Shown: positions 59,830-64,000 of the stretch, piece after piece
Layout of the letters: each line of letters opens with the position of its first letter
Numbering within the stretch: position 1 is the stretch's first letter
DNA from: Reticulitermes speratus
Lineage: Eukaryota; Arthropoda; Insecta; Blattodea; Rhinotermitidae
Length of the DNA stretch: 64,000 nt
Assembly (NCBI GenBank): GCA_021186555.1
Contig: JAJKFL010000006.1
Location: forward strand, 34,407,478 to 34,471,477
Reading direction: 5' to 3'
The notes under the pieces: generated by a model
Told to the model about the DNA's origin: nothing
The model's database searches: none
Seen by the model: only the letters and a program-made list of their open reading frames with translations
Made by a program: the position numbers and the translations under genes

Positions 59830-60246
59830 ACCAGTTAGGAGTTACAAGATCGCTCCAATATTGTCTCATCTAACCACCTTTCAGAGAGTGAATGTCGATG
59901 TATTTTGAGAAATTTATTTACTGTGGTTCCAGTAAATTATGTTTTCAGATAATAATACTAACAGTGTTTATTAATTTAATTATGCCAGATACACAATAAC
60001 AAGAGAATAACATCGAATAAATTTAACAACTGTGGTGGCTTGTGAGTACCACTAATCAGAAATGTTACCTGAAGAGCTGCCTTCTGTACAGCGACTTCCA
60101 TCACTGCAGATATCACTGTCCTCATGCACATTTGTGCGTATGATATGGTGGTGTTAGCAGAAGTCGAAACCCCTCTGTGGCAAATTCTCTCCACCCCAAC
60201 TTGGAACATTTATGGCTTGCTATTTGACTAGATGCACGCTCAAAAG
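59830..60246. other. No gene seen
   Basis: Unassigned. A 77-residue minus-strand frame (59976-60209) is unrecognised. Confidence 0.5.
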
Positions 60247-60248
60247 TA

Positions 60249-60462
60249 ACATGTACGAGTATATACAGTAGGTCCTCTACTGTAGTCCTTTGCGGGACTC
60301 ACAGTGACATGTACGAGTATAGTAGGTCCTCCACTGTAGTCCTTTGCGGGACTTACAATAACATGTATAGTAGGTCCTCCACTGCAGTCCTTCGCGGTAC
60401 TCACAGTGACATGTATAGTAGGTCCTCCACTGCAGTCCTTCGCGGGACTCACAGTAACATGT
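60249..60462 (+). repeat. Minisatellite, 4 units of 58, 54, 48 and 48 bp
   Basis: Units start ACATGTA at 60249, 60307, 60361 and 60409; a fifth start is at 60457. Core GTAGGTCCTCYACTG with AGTCCTTYGCGGKACTYACA. The first two carry an extra ACGAGTATA segment. Confidence 0.92.
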
Positions 60463-60464
60463 AG

Positions 60465-61320
60465 GCTATAGTCCGTTCTTCCCTTCCATTTTTCCGTTTC
60501 CGTTCGTTGCTTCCCGATTCCCTTGTCTCCCCTTCCCTCGTTTTTTTACTTCCATCACACCTATACCCTTCGCATATCTGACACTTCATACTTCGTAATC
60601 GTGTTCCACTGTCACATATCTTTTCAGGAAAACACTGGATCTTTGAACAGTAGTTTTAAATACGAATATTAACAGCTTGTAATTTAGGCATGGAATTAAT
60701 TCCCAAGCCAGTTGGGCCTGCCGGTAGACCTTGTACCACTTGATACATTGTAGACATTAACAGGCCCATGGTTGTACCGCGGTACAGTGACGCAACAAGT
60801 TTACATAATGTCATAGCCTTTAGAAATTCCTATGCATTCCAATTTCAAGGACGTATGACGTGAACGACCGTATTTCTTGTTTTTCAAAGTCAGTCAATAA
60901 TTTCGTCTTTTTGAGGCTAGCTACTCTGAGTTTTGTTCTTATATAGATGTGTTTCTCGACCATGATCTTAAATAATAAGTTTTTTCTTTAAAACTCTAGT
61001 GGTCTGTTTTTGTAGCCATATTTAGTATAAGCAGTCAGGTCAGGAAGACGTACTGAAGACGCCGTCTTCAGGACAAGTTGTGAATGCTTAAACCGGTATG
61101 AAGTGAAGTGTGCCCATTCCGGATCGCATGTCGATGAAGAGAAACGCAGCCTGGGTGTCTCAGAGCAAGTAACACGATTTGTGGAATGCAAGGGTGACCG
61201 TGGCTGACCATATACTGCTTCGTAATTAATTTGTGTAGAGTGAGTTTTCTTTTCGTGTGAGAACCTGTAATTAGTAACATAGTTGTACCTTACCGATACT
61301 CGGACAGGTTTGTGACAGTA
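60465..61320. other. No gene seen
   Basis: Two overlapping minus-strand frames (67 and 70 residues) are unrecognised. Confidence 0.5.
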
Positions 61321-61500
61321 TCAGAAATGAACTGAACAAACCTCCAGGATACGCCCTGCTGCCTGATTTCTCGTACGCAGCCGTGCCGTGTTCTGCCGAG
61401 CGGTAACAATGAAGAATACTGTCTGCGGAGATGTGACGCTGTAGAATCTGGTTACAAATTTGCCGACGTTTCGGAGAAACAACCTGTGCTGCCTTCCTAC
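61321..61500 (-). mobile_element. Half of an F2-type foldback element
   Basis: Contains GCCGACGTTTCGGAGAAACA on plus (one arm only) with the minus-strand tail to the left (GTAACCAGATTCTACAGCG). No second arm seen. Confidence 0.5.
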
Positions 61501-62401
61501 GTGTCTATCATTTTTCCCGAAACAGAAAATCCCTACCAGACGGTGCCATCGCAGAAGACGGTATCCTTCCTTATGACCTGCGTACGGGATGTACTTGTCC
61601 AGAATACCGATTGTCTTGACGGGTTTTTGGTTGTTTTTCTCAGCCCCTCCGGGGGCGATCCCCGGCACAGTCGTTGGAAATAGACTGCGGCCACCTGCTT
61701 CCTAATCCCTGTAATTTCACCGCACGCGACACACTCATACCAGTCGACCAACGTCATTAAACACGCTATGATCCATTCACGCCCCGTCATATTATCCCAG
61801 CTAGTCAGACTTCCCGCTCCGTACTTTTGTTATCATTGGTTATGTTTTACTTGTGCGGTACCTACCTACAGCCCTCACAAATAACTTGTGAACTGCATTG
61901 ACCGATTTGAACCTAATTGTATGGCCCTCCACCAGTGATCTGAATGAGCCACTTTACTGTAACACTAAATAGGTACTTGGAACCGTATAATAAGCACTTT
62001 GACGTAACGGCCCTACGTTACGTTGCTTACAGCTGGTTCTTAGGCTCTGCAGCAGGCGTTCAGTGCCTTCGACTGGTGTTCAGGATGAGGCCGCGTCAGG
62101 GGTTGAAGATTTCCAAACGTTTTGGTGAACATTACGGTTTCCATCTGCGTGTATAACCTTCATTTCTGTGCACAACGTAATCCTGAAGACGGATTTCTGC
62201 ACGTTATTTCATAACGCTTAATCCGTAAGCCATTTGAAACGCCAACCCCCTGTATTGTCTGCCGCATGTTGTTCGATGTTTTATCATTTCAGTGTTAGGC
62301 CCCCGTACAGCCTGACATTTTAAGTCCTTGAGGCCCCTGTATCATTAATATATTTTCAGTTTTACGTAACCGTTATTCTGAAACTTCTTTACAATAATTC
62401 C
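61501..62401. other. No gene seen
   Basis: Frames of 65-85 residues on both strands are unrecognised. Confidence 0.5.
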
Positions 62402-62580
62402 TTGGAGCAGAGACCTTCTTGAGAAGCTGGTAGTTTGTTATCTAGTTAGGAAATTCACTGAATTTTATGGAACCCGACGTTGTTTCATTACCGTGTTCAC
62501 AAGAGCCCGCCACGTGTCCATAACCTGAGCCAGATGAATCCCGTCCACCTCATCCCATCCCATTTCTTTAAGACCCCCAG
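62402..62580 (-). pseudogene. R1 3'-end fragment
   Basis: Plus-strand TTATGGAACCCGACG, TTCATTACCGTGTTCACAAG with AGCCCGCCA, and CCTGAGCCAGATGAATCC match the reversed R1 3' end closely. GAGCAGAGACCTTCTTGAGA marks the extreme 3' end. Confidence 0.75.
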
Positions 62581-63242
62581 ACGGTCCGAATAATAAGTTC
62601 TAACTTTGTGTGATTGTAGGTTTACACAGCGTGTTTCGCTGTGAGGTTTTTAATATCTTTAATGTGCAAATTTCACCTACACATATGCTCACGTTACAGT
62701 TTTCCTTATAATTCGCAGTACGTAATCACAAATTATTCCCACTTCTATTAAATATGCATATTTCCCGTATGGGAGTACGTGTTAAATCAATGTTGTACCT
62801 CTTAATGAGATTTATATGCATGTTACGTTTCAAAAATTTTGTACAATAATGTATTTTAGCAAAATTATAAATGTATATTTTACCTTCACATAAATAGAAA
62901 TTGTGTTTGACCAGAAACCTTTGTGTCCACACATCCCACGTATTATACGTTCACTTTTGTCCGAAAGACGTGTACAAATATGTTGATTTTTGTGACTTTT
63001 AACCGTTCGACTTCCATGCAGAATTTTGTGAAAACCAGTTATGTTGTTCGGGAGGTATTGGTGGGTTACAGACGGACACGCTTGAACCAAATTGTAGCGT
63101 ACCCTTCCTTATAGACCTAGGTAAGAAGTATAGCCTATAAGTGGAAAAGACGTAATGGCCATGCCGGTGTAAAAATATATACAAGCCAATTATACTTGTT
63201 AAAATCAATTCCAGTTACCATCAAGTGAAACAGGGTAATTAA
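62581..63242. other. No gene seen
   Basis: AT-rich. Frames of 63-86 residues on both strands, none recognised. Confidence 0.5.
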
Positions 63243-63248
63243 TGTATT

Positions 63249-63290
63249 TAGCCCAACTTGTTTCGAACCAGGAAGGTCGTCGTCAGGTCC
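63249..63290 (-). ncRNA. Weak hammerhead-like motif
   Basis: CTGACGA, a short irregular helix II (GACC/GGTTC with a bulge), GAAAC, AC-AA-GT, T. Helix I is unconvincing. Listed only because the conserved boxes are spaced as in the others. Confidence 0.25.
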
Positions 63291-63442
63291 AACCACAGTA
63301 TGTAAGCTAATAAGATATTTTAAGGCAGGTGTGTAGCCTGCAAATAATGAACGGTACATACGTAACATGTGATGTCGGTGATGTGGGGCGTAAACCTTAT
63401 TAGCTTAAGTATCGACATTGGACTTTGTATTAAATGGAATAC

Positions 63443-63694
63443 TTTTTTTATGTGGCGCTCAGCCCAACTCGGGTCTAGGCCACTTCATTTTTTAAGTTTC
63501 TAGATCACATACAATTTGACACACACACACACACACCCGGTAGGACTCCTCTGAACGAGTGATCAGCTCGTCGCAGAGGCCGCTACCTACACAAGAGACG
63601 AACATCCATGCCCTCAGCGGGATTCGAACCCGCGATCGCAGCAATCAAGCGGTTGCAGACCAACGCCTTAGGCCGCACGGCCACCGGGATCGGC
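63443..63694 (-). mobile_element. SINE family A, internal (CA)n
   Basis: T-run on the left, body, B-box region CGGGTTCGAATCCCGC and head GCCGATCCCGGTGGCCGTG on minus. A (CA)n run (63513-63536) has grown inside the body. TSD not found. Confidence 0.85.
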
Positions 63695-64000
63695 AAAATT
63701 ACTTATGTTGTGTTTGATGGTAAATGTAATTGATGGTAACTTAATGATACATTGATGTGACTGTCAAGGTGAAGAGGTTACGATTAAAGTAACTAACAAT
63801 GAAGATTTTTATGCAGCTGCAGCTTTAGGCATATTTTATTAGACATAAACATATACATACATACATATGTTACATGGACGTACATTATAGGTACTGAGCG
63901 TGAGACGTTGCTTGAGTTGTGACTCAAGCAGAGTGCTCTTGGTACTGAATGGGTGACACTGCTGGAATAGAGGTTAAAGGTTAAGGTTAGATAAGAACAT

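Overview
The window looks like repeat-dense, gene-poor nuclear DNA from an insect, most likely a polyneopteran such as a cockroach or termite. This is inferred from the mix of repeats: several tRNA-headed SINE families, many decayed copies of one non-LTR reverse transcriptase (RT) C-terminus (motifs like SRRMRWA and GRPEGxxPLGRP), a dead mariner, hAT-type MITEs and foldback elements. I found no protein-coding gene I can defend, no rRNA or genuine tRNA gene, no operon and no CRISPR array. The longest open frames lie in a tandem repeat or in unrecognised sequence.

Layout. 1-8.2 kb holds RT debris, a foldback element, a hammerhead-like motif and a SINE with a 15-bp target-site duplication (TSD). 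8.3-15.3 kb holds foldback elements, a SINE and a mariner on the minus strand (about 10.78-11.93 kb) that lacks its third catalytic Asp. 15-28 kb is mostly unassigned, with RT fragments, one hAT MITE (23.4 kb), microsatellites and foldbacks. 28-39 kb is the densest insertion zone: five copies of SINE family A (one a chimeric dimer), three hammerhead-bearing loci including a 721-bp element with 69-bp terminal inverted repeats (TIRs), and an RT relic split by a nested 493-bp element. 39-48 kb holds a partial copy of that element, a satellite of 36-bp monomers reorganised into 104-106-bp higher-order units (43 kb) and 14 copies of a 68-bp unit (46.1-47.1 kb). 48-64 kb holds more RT debris, SINEs, the second hAT MITE (57.4 kb), a near-complete palindrome with a hammerhead-like motif in each arm (59.2-59.8 kb) and a short minisatellite (60.3 kb).

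The most interesting signal is a dispersed set of hammerhead-ribozyme-like motifs (about ten loci, both strands). Eight share CTGANGA, a T, a short helix II with covarying sequence, GAAAC, a tiny helix III and a closing helix I. The two clearest host elements are foldbacks flanked by 12-bp TSDs, which suggests non-autonomous Penelope-like retroelements; that assignment is inference. A second group of foldback elements shares one asymmetric 3' tail and also has 11-12-bp TSDs.

There is no pathway here in the usual sense. The interaction visible is layered insertion: SINE into a tandem duplication, an element into an RT relic, and a hammerhead element into an older repeat. These give a relative order of events.
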